Made by a program: the position numbers and the translations under genes | Notes under the pieces: generated by a model | What the model saw: only the letters and a program-made list of their open reading frames with translations | Database searches by the model: none | What the model was told of the DNA's origin: nothing | In this document: positions 11,106 through 24,192 of the stretch, piece after piece | Layout: every line of letters begins with the position of its first letter | Position numbering within the stretch: position 1 is the stretch's first letter | From: Andrena cerasifolii | Lineage: Eukaryota; Arthropoda; Insecta; Hymenoptera; Andrenidae | Direction: 5' to 3' | Assembly: GCF_050908995.1 (NCBI RefSeq) | Contig: NC_135128.1 | Location: 10,569,114 to 10,633,113, forward strand | DNA: 64,000 nucleotides

Positions 11106-14100
11106 GTTTCGGTTTCGATTTTTTTAGTATTGGATTGTTATTATTTGAAGTGCACATTAGAATTTGGGGAAGATTTGAGGATAAAAAATTTCAAAAGAGC
11201 TTGAATTCGTTTAACCAAAAACTGTATACATATTTACATGGTTCTAGCATCCATAATTATTTACAAACACCTCTTCTATTACGTCGAATACTTAATTAAT
11301 GCTTATTTCTTAATATAATTGTACGCTTTATCACAGATCATTGGAAGAAATGATATTCACCTCCTCCCTTGTGGGACTTTGCTTTTGGGTCCATCCAGCA
11401 GATTGGTGTGGGGGCAAAGATTTTATTTACGCTCGAAAAGATTCGGCTGAGGCCACAGTATCCTTAAAGCCGGCCCGGTTCGACGGGGGAAGGGGTCAGG
11501 TATCGCTTTTTCTCGATGCGTGCGATGGGGGAACAAGATTTCGCCCTGGTGTCCCGTAATGCGGTAGCTCGATTCATGGCGCACCGTCGAGGCGTAATTG
11601 CGTGTTTGCCCAGAGCCGAGCGGCGTACCGCTGTTATTAGTTTCACCTTCGCGGCGCACGCAATCCTCCGGTTCTTTGCGAGCCCCGCCAAGGAACGGGA
11701 AGATCCTCCTCTGGAACAATAAGAAAACGACGGAGGTACGATGGAGCTGACAGGGAACCGAGATACCAATCCGCTTACCGGTAGGTGTAACGGCTCTTGG
11801 ACTTTTTATCGATTTCGTACGGACTCGGTGGGCTCCCCAGATTGGACCTTTCGTGAGGATACAGTGGCTGCTCCTGGGTGAACCCAGAACCCTTTCATCA
11901 GGGGAGTAGGGATGTAGTTCGCATAACGATTAGTAGGAATTTCATTTCTATTATCAGTTTTATTATTCCGACAAGGAAACGATTGTAACTGCACTGACAG
12001 TTCTGTCTTTAACAAATGAGGAAGAATGGGGTTCCGAAAGCTCACAGTTAATAACTCTTAACGAAAGGGTCTTCGAATCTCATAACCACTTGGAGCTCCG
12101 CCTCGACAACCACCAAATATCATAACTCTAAACTTGTTTGTGCAAACTCACCAAGTGGACGGTCCTTTTCTTCTCCGTGAGGAAACGTGGCTGCTTAGGC
12201 AGACTCGGGCAGAGGAAAGGGGAAAAGGAAAGAAACCGGCATCATTAATAAGCGCAACACCTTCGCCCGTTCGACCCACGTCTTCATTAGCCGCGTGCCG
12301 AGCGGAGTCCATTAGTTTTCCGGGGACGCGACACGTGCATCATTAGGAATGATATTTAATTAAGGCGTCGAATAATTGGAAATATTTGCCTGTGCCCCGT
12401 GTGGAACCGCAGGGGCGCGTCCCCGGGCCACGTTGGCGTAATTAAAACTGTGGGATCGTTACGCCTGCGTTTTACCTTTCGCCGGAACGGACACACGTGC
12501 ACGTGCAACGATCGACGGGGAGATTTTTCCGCGATGACTCGTCGCCGATGCTTGCGTGGGACTCGCGCAGGTGCATCCCCGATCGGCCACTCTTTATTAG
12601 ATTTCTTTCAACGCGCCGAGGAAATTGCCGTTTGCCATTTTTCTCGGGATCATTGCCCGAGCGGGGATTTGTATGTAAATACACGATGATTACCGTGTCG
12701 TTAAACGCGTGATTAATATTCCTCTCCACGGCATTATCGCGGTTCCACACAATGCATTAGAATGGCCCATCGATGGAGAGAGTTTCTGCCACCTATGGAC
12801 TCCCGAGTAACTCGGAATCAACGCGGAGAACCAGCAACCCTTACACCTTAGTGGTCACATCTTCTTATAATCACAAAGCTTCATTTTTGAGTTACCATTT
12901 TCGTACTTTTGAATCTTTTAACTTTCCAGTGATAATTGTACATTCGTAATACTCATAAAATCGTGCTCTAATAATTGATAAAATGTTTATGGAAAAAAGC
13001 GATTTTTTTAATTAAAATTCACCAAATTTTTAAATTTCAATATCAGGGTCTAAATTTTTTTGTAGAAATATTGGCAAAGACATATACTTCTGGAAGAAAA
13101 TTGCCTGGGGTGTGATACACCCCGTGTGACCACGAAGGAATAAGAAAAGGATAGCTTTGATTTCGCAATCTGAAGCTCGAAGACGCGAGACTAATAATGT
13201 GTAATAATCGGGAAAGGTTTCTAGCTGCAGCATCGATGGTGAAGTAACACAACCCTTTATGTTACAGAGAAATATCGCTCCCTAATGAAAACGTTGCTCG
13301 CCGCCTCTAAAACGCGTAAACCTCGAGGCAGACGCGTTTTAACCACCATCGTCAATAATTACCGGTCTCGTATACAGCACCGTGGCCCACGTCGTGATCC
13401 AAATTCGAAAGGGGTTGCCGTCACGAGTTATCGGCGCATCTGTCCCGTAAATGGGCCCAGAATTTATGGCCGGGGCCTACACGCGCCCGAAATCATTACC
13501 TCCACTTGGTCCAGGATATTTATACTCGCGACCTTGGCAGCTCTCCACACCCTGTCATTACCCACGCATGCTCGACGGTTCCCCAGGAGCATGTGGTCCC
13601 ATTTCGGTGGATCACCTCTGACGCACGCCTCGTGGAATCTCTCTCAGAAAATAGGAAACTGGTGAAGAATTACAGTGGTGGTCAAAGGAAGACTTCAGAA
13701 ACGATAGTGTGACATGGTGGTTGAAAGAACGTTTAGGAAATGATAGTTTTACGTTTGGTTAGAGCCCACTTGCTAAGATTACACTAATAGTCACTATGTA
13801 TTTCACCTATTTTCTGTACTTAAAATAATTGAATAAAGTTTATGAACTTCACTGTAAAATTTGTTGTTAATCTACCCTGCACCTTCTCCTCGCTTCACTC
13901 AAGAACCACACTCATTTCCCTGTAATCCACATATACTTTAAGAACTCAACCCTCCACCATTCACTTCTCTAATTCCCTCACGCCACCCTTCTCGACCAGC
14001 GACTTCCTTCGATCAAGAGAATCCATACCCACGCTCACGATCCAGTTGAACGTAATCTGGCCCATAATTTCTAAAGTCGAAGACAAGGTAAGAGACGATC

Positions 14101-17036
14101 CGAGGAAGAGGGGAGCGAGATGTATCCGGGTAGACAACCCCTTAGGATGAATAATGAACTTAACCCAGCCTGCGTTCCTGGACAAAGCGAGGAGGCCAGC
14201 AAGTGTAACGCGTTACCTGAATACTCTGAAAGATCCTCTCCGTTTCTAGCGGCATAGAGGAGCTGGCCCCGTGACTGCTGAAAAAAAATGCTCCTCCAGA
14301 GCATCGTATAATAGTCACTTAATGATCATCTTTGAATACACACGCTGAATCGCCTGCGCGATCGCCGTCCCCGCGAAAGAGCCTCCACAAAAGGAATGAT
14401 TTCACTCCTTTTTTCTCTCGTTACACATTCTTTCTCTCCTCCTCCCTGCGCATTGAATCTCGTCAGCGCTCTATCCTATCTCGTTGCTCGCCAGGCCTCC
14501 TACGGCTCTCCGGTTTTTTACGATCGTCCGCTTTAAAAACCGTGTGATTTATTATTCGACGCCAGGCGCCGGACAGGTGGAACCGTTTCTATCCAGCGTG
14601 CATAACCGCGCGTATAATGGACACCTTGAAGGGGATCAGACGCGAGAGGAATCTCGACCTGGCAGCGTTCATCGCGCCGCTAATCGGCTGACAATCAGAC
14701 CGCCACGGAAATCCAGCGGACCGTGCGAATAATCGACGGTAATCGATGTTCTTTCGGCTGGATCATCGCGCAGCTACCCGGCCCGAGAGGGTTTCGATTG
14801 AAGCCAGAGATGCTGCGCGGAGGAAGCAGAGCGCGGCGGGAAGAGAGGCTCGTTTCGTGAAATTAATAGTAGCTTACTCACTGGACAAATCACTTGGTAT
14901 AATTGACGTCTTTCACAGCTGAACAAAGTCCCAGGACCGTGAAACGATCTTTCGCGCTTTCTCTTTGCACGCTTTCGCCCTGCTGCCTCCTGGTTTCTGG
15001 CGTAGGTAGTCGATTCTTCCTTCGTGATTTAGCTGTGGAAGATTTTGGACTTTGGAACTGGTGGGATTAGGAGGGAAGCATGTGAAGTGTGCTTTGTCTT
15101 ATGAAAGTTGATGGAAGGAAAGATATTTCCATATGGATATGGAAAGATGAAGAAGTTGCAGAGGATTTGTGGGATGAAGGGGGTGTTCCAGTCTAGAGCC
15201 CATAAAAATAGGTGATCTTTAGGAATTAATTAAAGGAAAACTACCACAGATAATTTAATGGGAATTTTTGCATTGTATTAAGAATATCTGAAACTACAGA
15301 AATATATTTTTTCCCTGTAATTAGTCAATTGCAAATGGCACTGGGGATTCATTGAAGTGGAGGCGTCAAAAAATTCATCCAAAACGGTGGGACTTGTAGC
15401 GTCTAAACCATTGTTCTCAAATAAGAAATATGGAAAGATATGGAAGTGCAAGTTGCTAAGGATTTCTGGAATTCATCAGCTGAAGTTCTAAATCTCTGCT
15501 ATGATTCCATTGTTGCTTAAATATCTGAGCATCAATTCGAATAAAAGTATTAGCAAAATACCTATTAATCTTCTTAAACCCACTTCCTTACGACCCAGGA
15601 GCACAAGACTGTTCAATGTTCTTTCCCATTGCAATGTAATTTGCCATTTTCTACTCGTTTCAATCGCCATTAATTTATAATGGGGGCAGTGCACTCGTGT
15701 CATCACACGCCACGTTAAAACACCGACATCTCCTGACACAACACGTACGATCCTATGTTTCCGCAGTGGGCGAGCGCCGCTCGCGCTAGACAGCGACGCT
15801 AATTCGACGGTAATTTGAAAGTTTAGCGACTCGTTGCGCTAGTAATGAGTTAATTACGAGCACGTGCACGCGTCCTACTTAATGCAACGGAGCTGGACTC
15901 GGTGGTTCGCTGTAATGAGAGACATTTCTTACGTGTCGGCCTTCTTTGTCCGTGTCACTCACGACGTCACCGCCGACGCAGGTATAATTATTACAAAGTC
16001 GAAGAAAATGTCGAGCCTCGGCGACCGAAAAATGGGGGGGAACGCGGGATCTCTGGTACTGTGGATTGAAACATTTATCTGCTGCGCTAAATGCTGCTTA
16101 CTTTGGCAAGGAAAATATTCGCTTGATTAATTGTTAATAGTAATTTAAATACCTCCGTTCCGCAATTTAATTTCACCTCTATTCCTCGATTTAAATTCAC
16201 CTCCATTCCTCGATTTAATTCCATCTCCATTCCTCTAACAGAATAATCAACGAGACTAAACGAAGCAACATAGGAACAAGAAGGCGGTAGCAGTGATTTC
16301 AGTGCGTTTACCCCTCTTTAGTAACGACTAGTGTCCGAAGGGAGTGATGGTGCCTGACTCGGTGTTTCACGGTAACAGGAAGGTGGGCATTTTCAAGGGA
16401 AGTCGCCTGGTGATTGACTGCTCGAAGGTGTAAGCGGCCCGAAACCACAAGGCACTGGAATCAATTTACGGTGTTATAAACAGCCCTCGACCGTCATTAG
16501 GATAATTTCTGTCCCAAGGCGTGTGGGTGGCAGATGTACGGGGCACCGTTACGAAAGCGGATTGCGTAAATCGTGGATCAACCACGGACGAGGGTTTCGC
16601 GCCGACCGATGACCCCGTCGGATAAGGGGAGAACCGATTGATTCCGAGTGAAATCGCCCTCGGCAGATCTCCACGCAGGATAAAAAACCGTTCTACCGTC
16701 GGTTACCGATCTTACATCCTGGGGGATCGATAGAGCAACCGATTCCACCATCCTGTGCGATCTTCCGAGGTACAATTCGCTATTTCTCTACAGTCTTCGG
16801 AAGCAGAATTCGTTTTCTGTCATCTCAAACCCACTTTCCGTGGTGATCCCACCCGATTTTCAGAATAAAGTAGGTAGATCCCCCTTGCCGGGAGCTTTCC
16901 AAGTACACCCAGCACTCACTTCCCCAAACTTTCCATTTTCAATTATAAAAATCAAGCAACTATCAAACGCCACATTAATTCGTCCAATTTATTAGAAACT
17001 AGAAAATTGAACGAACAAATCAACAGCACAAGCAGT
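11106..17036. other. Intergenic, no supported gene
   Basis: Composition is mixed. The segment contains a short perfect hairpin with stem GGGGTGT/ACACCCC near 13107-13123 and a degenerate CACCTCYATTCCTCGATTTAA repeat at about 16150-16240. No open frame shows domain features or supported splice sites. Confidence 0.55.
16150..16240. repeat. Degenerate tandem repeat, three units of about 28 bp
   Basis: The word ATTCCTCGATTTAA with flanking CACCTC recurs about three times, with small length differences between units. It is a short minisatellite-like patch with no evident function. Confidence 0.55.
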
Positions 17037-17038
17037 TC

Positions 17039-17096
17039 AATCGCCACAGTAATTGTCTGGCGAGCTAGAGATCCGGGTTCGAATCCCGGTGCGATT
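17039..17096 (+). pseudogene. Truncated tRNA-like sequence
   Basis: A perfect T-arm is present: CCGGG, loop TTCGAAT, CCCGG. Its B-box is GGTTCGAATCC. The ends AATCGC (17039-17044) and GCGATT (17091-17096) pair fully, like an acceptor stem. Only about 28 bases separate the 5' acceptor strand from the T-arm, so a D-arm plus anticodon arm cannot both fit, and no canonical anticodon loop with T33 is seen. A shortened tRNA pseudogene or tRNA-derived SINE fragment is the best reading. An organelle-like minimal tRNA is unlikely in this setting. Confidence 0.55.
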
Positions 17097-17616
17097 CGAA
17101 CACAGACGCAACGCAGTTTCATAATTAAGACTGCCAGCCTGTGCCTCCGAAACCGTGTACACCCCATTCGAATTTCGTAACGCGCGGGCGACCAGCTTTC
17201 CGTGAAACGCCGGGAAAAGAAAGCCCAGCGAGAACAACGGTGACCTTTTTGGTGGCACGTCGACAACCCGGCCAGGATAATTAAATCGCGCACGGGAATG
17301 GGCGAGACGGTATCGGGCAGCAGTATCTCTCCAATCCCGATACGTTAAGTGGACCGTTCAGCGAGGCAACAATTGCCGCGAGACACGCGTCTTACCTCGC
17401 TGTGCGTTTCAGTTATGCTCCCGATCGCTACCCGTTGATCCACTGGCTGATCAGCATCGGCAGAGGCCGTGATCGATCGATATTCCGACAGCACTCTCTC
17501 TGGTTCAAGCTAAACCAACACGAGGAGTCAATTATTACACTCACAAGAAATAATATAGAGGATTGTCAGTAGGTCTAAATTCTTTTTGGGGATGCTGAGT
17601 GTATAAAGGATGTGTA

Positions 17617-17815
17617 CAGTGGCGCAACCAGGGGAGGGAGGCACTAGCCCTGGCACCCCCCAAAAGAAGGAGCTTTGCAAGAAGAAAAGAAAACTTGATT
17701 TTATTCTTCAAATAAATTTTTATAATCACCTAATGAAATTTGTTGAATTTGCGGTGAAATTATTTTTATCCGAACGACTCGGCTGCCCCAAGATTAAATC
17801 CTGAGTGCTCCACTG
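17617..17815. mobile_element. hAT-like MITE candidate
   Basis: The left end starts CAGTGGCGCAACCAGG. The right end read backwards starts CAGTGGAGCACTCAGG, so 13 of 16 positions agree. The 199-base span has no coding capacity. The CAGTGGCG start is typical of hAT-type ends. The flanking octamers GATGTGTA and GTGTGGTA agree only partly, so the target duplication is not proven. Confidence 0.45.
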
Positions 17816-18437
17816 GTGTGGTAGGAGAGAAATAAGGGATGAAGGTAGAGGAGACTTGAGAAACTTTCGAGTTCCTTTTTTATCTCGTTAAGGAATAAGG
17901 AGTTCACTGATAGTTTTAGGAAAAAGGGTTCTGTCGATCATCTATTTAAATAGTCACCTCAATTAGTAGATCTAAGTAGTATTTCCACTTCATTTTTCAC
18001 CCCTACTTTCATTCAACGCCTAACTAGACCAGCATAACGTCTAACTATAGCCACGTTCCCAATGAATGCAGCAATTAAACAGCGGATTCAGTGATTATCT
18101 CAGGCACTGTACCCCTCACGATCCTATTACTCGCCTCAGCTGACTCAGCCGAGCTACTCTATCCACTCTCCAACGCTATATTTCCAGCCTCGAATGGGTA
18201 TCAATGACAACATCGTGACTTATAAACGTCACAGGAGAACAGCGACGTCATATCACGACGGTGTGACGTTGAAAAAGTGTTTGCACGGATTTAATCGATT
18301 TTGCATCGACGCTGGACGCAAAGGTGCTCACCTCCGTGTCTGATTCTTGGCTCGGTTTCCCGTGGAGACGTAATAATTAGAACGAGACCGCCACGACCTC
18401 GCCTTATCTCCGGGAAAGCTTGGCAAAAATCAGTGCT

Positions 18438-18453
18438 CGCGCGCGCGCGCGCG
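18438..18453. repeat. (CG)8 dinucleotide run
   Basis: Sixteen bases of alternating C and G occur in a CpG-rich segment. Such runs can adopt Z-DNA in principle. No gene or promoter could be tied to it. Confidence 0.8.
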
Positions 18454-21400
18454 GACACCAACAGATCCGGGCTAAATGGAGCGTTCAGAGCCGCCTCTAT
18501 CGACTGTGACTCGCTGGTCTCAGCGGCCAGCGAACTCGCGGCTGCGAGATGTCGAATGATCGATCAATTCCCTGGCGCCGTACCTGTTTCTCGCGCAACA
18601 AAGAAAAGCCGGCTTATCGCCGCGACACGACACAATGACCCGGTGACAACGGCCGATTTTAGAGCAACAGTATTTATACGTCGCCTCGCGTTTCATATCG
18701 GTTCTGTTTCCAGCCTGCCTCTGCTAAACGTGCGCGAGCTTTACAGGGGTGTACCACTATGTTCGTTGAATCTTTAGCTGAGATAATTGTGCTTGTAGTT
18801 GAAAGGAGAGTGGAGCTGGGGGATTGTGCTCTGAGGGAGACAAGTAATGGTAAAACTTGAATTTTTGAAGGGGATGTTGAGAGTTAAGTGGATTAGATAA
18901 AGTCAGACTCTTAAAAAGATTGTGCTCTACGAAATTTGCTTGTGACACAGTTGAGACCACTTTGAGAGCGCTGTAGAACTGCAGAGAAGTGCATAGGTAC
19001 TCCAACTGTCATCGATGCACTATGCGTCTCAATTATTAAAACTTTACTCCCTCCTTTCAAATATCATCTCAGACATTGAGCATATAAAAAAAATACTGTG
19101 CCATTCCTTGAACCTTCTTCTGTAAAACGTATATCCCGAAAAGGCGTAGCACTTCGAGAATCACCTTAAAAAAATTAAACTTGGAAGCTATGTCCTGAGT
19201 ACCATTCAAGCGCCACGAGTCTTCGGCGTTAAAGCTTCCTCTCTTTTTAATATCATTTTGCTCCGAACGCAGATGAAAGTTGAAGGGATGTGATCATACC
19301 TCGTTTTGGAACCGAAAGCCAATTCGATCGGGAGATAAATCGCTGCGCAAAATTCCACGTGACGCCGTCAGCGGCGCAAACGATATTCCTGTCCTATCGT
19401 TTGCTGGCGATAGTAGATAGTTCGTGGGCCGTTTGACACAGCGTTCGACGCACGGGCGAGTCGCATAAATGTTTTAGTCGTACGAGGTTCAGTTGACACA
19501 CGCGGAGATATAGAAAAAAGATAGTCGAATATGCTTATGATATATCGCACGGTTGTTGCGGTTGTACGCGGAGCTTGTATCCAGATAAATAAGACACGTT
19601 TAACCGGCCCGAGACGAGTTGACTCGTGTTTCGCGCGTTCTGACGTTTGTAGTTTGTCCGAGCAGTGTTTCAGCGGCCTGTCGTTGATGGGTTCATTTGC
19701 AATCGGCAGAGTTTTTAAGCCTGGATCAGGGCGACAGCAAAGCTGTACAGCTTGTAAGCGATTTTTCCCTTATTCCCGATTCGTTCAACATATTTAATCT
19801 GTTTCACTGTCAACGCGGGCTGCGCGCTTAAATATAAATCTCGCCCAAGTAGATCAAATAATACACGCGCCATATGCACATCACCCACCACTGTCCTGAT
19901 TCTCTATTATTCGCCTACTCAGAGATCCTTTCATGATAATTCATAACGGGTGCATCATGACCTATTTTCACCGTTCCTCTTGCCTACCGGAAGCTCCCCG
20001 TAAGGAGTCCCGCTAAGGATCGCATCCTGCTCGCGAAAAGGCCCTTTCCATTACCCCGTGCTCCCAGAAACTCGGTCAGATTTAAGGCGCACCGTCGAGG
20101 GGGAGAAATATTAATAAGCCTCGGGTGGGACGCACTTCCTGGGCCCCTCGAATCCAGGATACATCGACAGTTATGGGTGGAGCGAACCGTTATCCATCGA
20201 TGTCGATAATTGACATTCAAGCTTCGAGCGTCCTTTGTGGCATTCTGCGATCCCACAAAGGGTGGCCTTATTCCTCTACGCTGCACGAGATTCTCATCTT
20301 GTATCCGGCTGCGCGTCTATGAAGCGCCGGAATTTCGAGCACCGGGATCGGAGTCCTCCTTTATCGAAAGTTTACACCATCTTTAAAATTTCAATTTACT
20401 GTATTCTATATTCTGCAAACATCGAAAAATTACTTATCCCAGATTTCCATGCACAGACGCCAAGCTGCAAAATGCAACACCGCAGCAAATGGAATATGGG
20501 AACAGCCGATGGGAACAGAGGAAGAAAGTTTCCACTGCTGAGGCAAGGATTTTATTACCCCAATATTAACGCAAGCAGAAGTATTTATCCCCGGCAATGG
20601 CGGAATCCCACTGGCTGAGACTGCAGGGGAATTTGAATATACAGCGCCGAATACTCGGACGACTTGTTCCTCCTCCGAAGATTACGATCCCGTTGTTACC
20701 GCTGAATGCATCGCGGATTATTATGTGCGATATACAACCGCGCACGTTATGCACCTTGTGCAACGCTATCCTCGACGTTGACACGCGCCTCGGCGATAAC
20801 GGTGCGAGGCACAGCAGCGTTTCTAAAATCGCCGGATGAATCAACGAATGGAGCCTCCAGCATTCGCTGATTTCCTGCATTTCCGGGTTTCCACGAGTCT
20901 TCTCGTATTTCGCTAGGTTCGGCGAATAAATTTGGCGAAAAAGAAACTTCCGACGGACACTTGCCGAGAACTTTATGCCCGGCGCTTCGATAGTTCCTCG
21001 AATAAATTGGCGAGGAGAGTTCTTTTGGTATCGCGCGACAGAAGAGTCCTGGTTTCAGTGTGTTCACTCTCCTCCATTCCAGCTCTGAATATCGTGAGAT
21101 CATTCCCTTGCGTCTGATGCGTCGAGTTGAACGTTCAGCTGATATAGTGCAGAGTAAAGCTAACCTTGCTTCTGCAGAGTGCACGTCTGACTAATTATAC
21201 TACTTATCTACTGAAAGTAGCATCCAGCTCACTTAACACCTTCCACTGTTTTACCACCACACCCCACAGGATCAGCAGAGCAACGTCCCCCGAGTGTGGA
21301 GTTGCGGGGAGAGGAGCAACAAATTAAACGACCAAATTGCAACAGCCTAAAAAGCAGTGCTACTCAAAGAAAAATAAAAAAATAGCAAATTGCCTTGAAA

Positions 21401-24099
21401 ATTCCCGAATGTGGAATTCCACGCTCAGCAAAGTCTCGAGTCTGGAATACTCCACACATTCCACGCAACTGACGAAGCTCCTGATACCCCACCACCTCCT
21501 CATTCGAACAAAACCCTTCCCACAGTCTAAACACCCCCTGTTTCACCCGCCACCTCAAGCACACCCAACAATCCTCGATCCCAGAAACCCACAGACCTGG
21601 TACCTTTCATGCATCCCGCCAATTACTCGGCAATCCAGAGTGCAGCGGCTCGCGGGGCAGACTATACGTCTTTCTAGTCCCCCAGAGCCCATTCTAACCA
21701 GGGAATGATCTATCGATCGAGGCATTTCGTTTCTCCCCGCGAGATTCCTCCGGCGCACGGGTTTCTCGGTAGCGGGCACTCGCCTCGCCGGGTCCTGGCG
21801 ACGTTATAAATCGATAAAGTTCAGATCGGCGGACGTATCTCGACCGGTTAAAGCCATTGGAGCGCCTCGATTGGTCGGCGCGAAATCCCGCAGACCGGAC
21901 AGCCGTCCGGGGACAGGTTTCACGCGATGGGTGACACACCGGGCTAATTTATCGCGCCGGGATAATTATCTCGCTGTCTACCAGCCGCGGTGCACCCTGC
22001 TCGGCCAATCAGCAGCGAACGTCGCCAGGTACGCTCCTCCCAGCCTGTCGCGGGTCAACGGAGCGGCGAGAGACAAGAATGCGAACGACGAAGACTCACC
22101 AGGGCCGATTGCGACACCTCCGCGTCGTAAATCGCTCGCCGCCCGGTGGCTTCGATCCGCCTGGCTTCATCTATCGATTTTAATCGGCCAGGATTAAGTG
22201 ATTCCTCGCGATTAATCGATTCGAAACGCCAACGGGGGAGCACCCGGGGGATCTCCCATGGCGCGCGCACGACACCGTTCGCGTTATCCTTGATAACTGC
22301 AGGTGAACCCAGGCTGTAGATTGAAACAGGTAGTCTAAACTTTTGGCAGCTGAATTTGCAGAGAATTAGGGTGTCTTTGGAGGTCCGCATAGACTTCTAG
22401 AGGCTTCTCTTCGAGTCCTTCTATTTATGGAATGTAATTATGGCATTGGGGGCGTTTGAGTGGAAGCGCTGGAACGGTTTGGAGCAAGCTCGGTAGATTG
22501 GGTGTTCTAGGAGCTCTTGTGGCTACTTGGTGGAACTGGTTTTGTGTCGGGCGTTGTGTGAGAATGTTTGCGAGCTGTTCTCTGGACGGCTGGATTTCTT
22601 TGAGGTTCATCTGCCACACTGAGTGGGATGACGATTGAGTTCGATGGGAGTATGCTTGTCAGAGAAGACTTGGCAACTCGACGATATTGAGACGTAAATT
22701 GAATTACGATAGTTCACGATCGGTTGCATCATATTAGACGCTCGTAAATCAGACACGCTTATCTCGCCAGATGCATCGTCCGTGATAGATGCAACGGCTA
22801 TAAATTCCTGCTGCCCTGGCTTGACTGAAAGCGTGAAAAATCGGCGCGTTCACGTCGTTTCCTCTTCAACGTTTATTTAGACGGCGGAATTAACTCGATT
22901 CTCCTGCAGGGACTCGCGGTATAATCTTGCGGGGGCAGGCCTATCGCGTGGCGGACGGGGAACGTCGATGGTTTAATGTCACAATAGGAATTTCGAGTCA
23001 CTGGCTTATGACTCGAAGCGTCGCCGGCTATGACATAACCAGTACTTTTCTATTTAACATCTAAACGAGCTATTCACACGGGTGATCACCGATGTCCCGT
23101 GCCGGGGGAATCGGTTTTGTGCTCGGCGAGATTACGAGGGAGAATTCTCGCGGTCAGGGCTGGCTACAGCGCACCGTGCACCACAATCAGCGTCCTCCTT
23201 TTGGGGGAAATCATAGTGAGTTTGGGGCAACGGAGAATCTGTGATTATAGTATACCTCCGATCGATTTGTTCCTCTGTTAACCCTCGGTTGTCGCGCTTC
23301 GTCAAAATCGCCCACAATTTGAGTTTCGGGTAAAATGTCTTCGAGGCATCATTGGAAATGGTACTGCTGTTTAAACACGATGACACTTTAAATATTAATT
23401 TTCAACGATGAGCATATATTATCCTACAATGTTCAAACTTTATCGAAGAATTTTTGCGACTCAATTTAACCGGTAGTTTTTGAACAGCAATTGGGTCGAC
23501 TCGATCCAGTTTGATAATTATACACTTGCAGCTTCCTTCTTTATGAAAAAGTTCTTTGGGGTAGTTTTCGTGAATAACTTAAGGAACTTATTCTCGTGAC
23601 TATTATTTATACTGAACCTCAGCGAAGATCGAAGAGGAAGACGCAATCACAAAGCACAAATCCAGAGAACTATCCCAAATGTTAATACACTCAAATTCAT
23701 CCCTCAATTAAACGCTCAAAGCTCTGCAATAATAATAATAATAATCAAAATCCGTCTTTATGGCACATAGTAATGGGCGAGATTCAGCAATCTGCTGTAC
23801 TTAAGTCTAACTCGAGTACAAAATAGAAACCGCAAAGCGAACTGCAGAATAAAGAAGCTACAAACTACAAACTGCAAAAAACAAACACAAACACATTACA
23901 GTGTTACACATTCAAAAAACGCGTTTGTAGATTGAATTACGTTGTATAGGTACATGCCTAACGGGTTTTTCCAATTTTCATTACAGGCTCACAAAAAAAA
24001 GTTCAAAAAATGACATTTACTATTTTTTTGCTATTCCAACTAATTGCATTATTTTCAGAATGACAAATCGCGTCACTTAGCAAACTAATCCTGCTAGCA

Positions 24100-24192
24100 T
24101 CTAAAAAAAACTCATCTCGTTTGGACGAATTCTAAAAAAGTTATCCGATTTTAAAAGTTGCAAACTTTCTTTCGCCCGCCACTGTAGTACAA
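24100..24192 (-). mobile_element. Possible mariner-type element end
   Basis: Read on the minus strand, the sequence starts TACAGTGGCGGGCGAAAG and continues into AAGTTTGCAACTTTT, a style common at Tc1/mariner ends. A TACAGTG at about 23897 could be the other end, but its following bases do not match, so paired terminal repeats are not shown. Confidence 0.3.

Noticed and set aside
10577..11299. Open frames with repeated LQVQ and CTCKR words
   Set aside because: They are translations of the inverted-arm tandem array in several frames, not a conserved protein.
13107..13123. Hairpin GGGGTGT-GAT-ACACCCC similar to the subterminal hairpins of the 45.8 kb MITE
   Set aside because: No TTAA borders or terminal repeats occur around it, so membership of that family cannot be shown.
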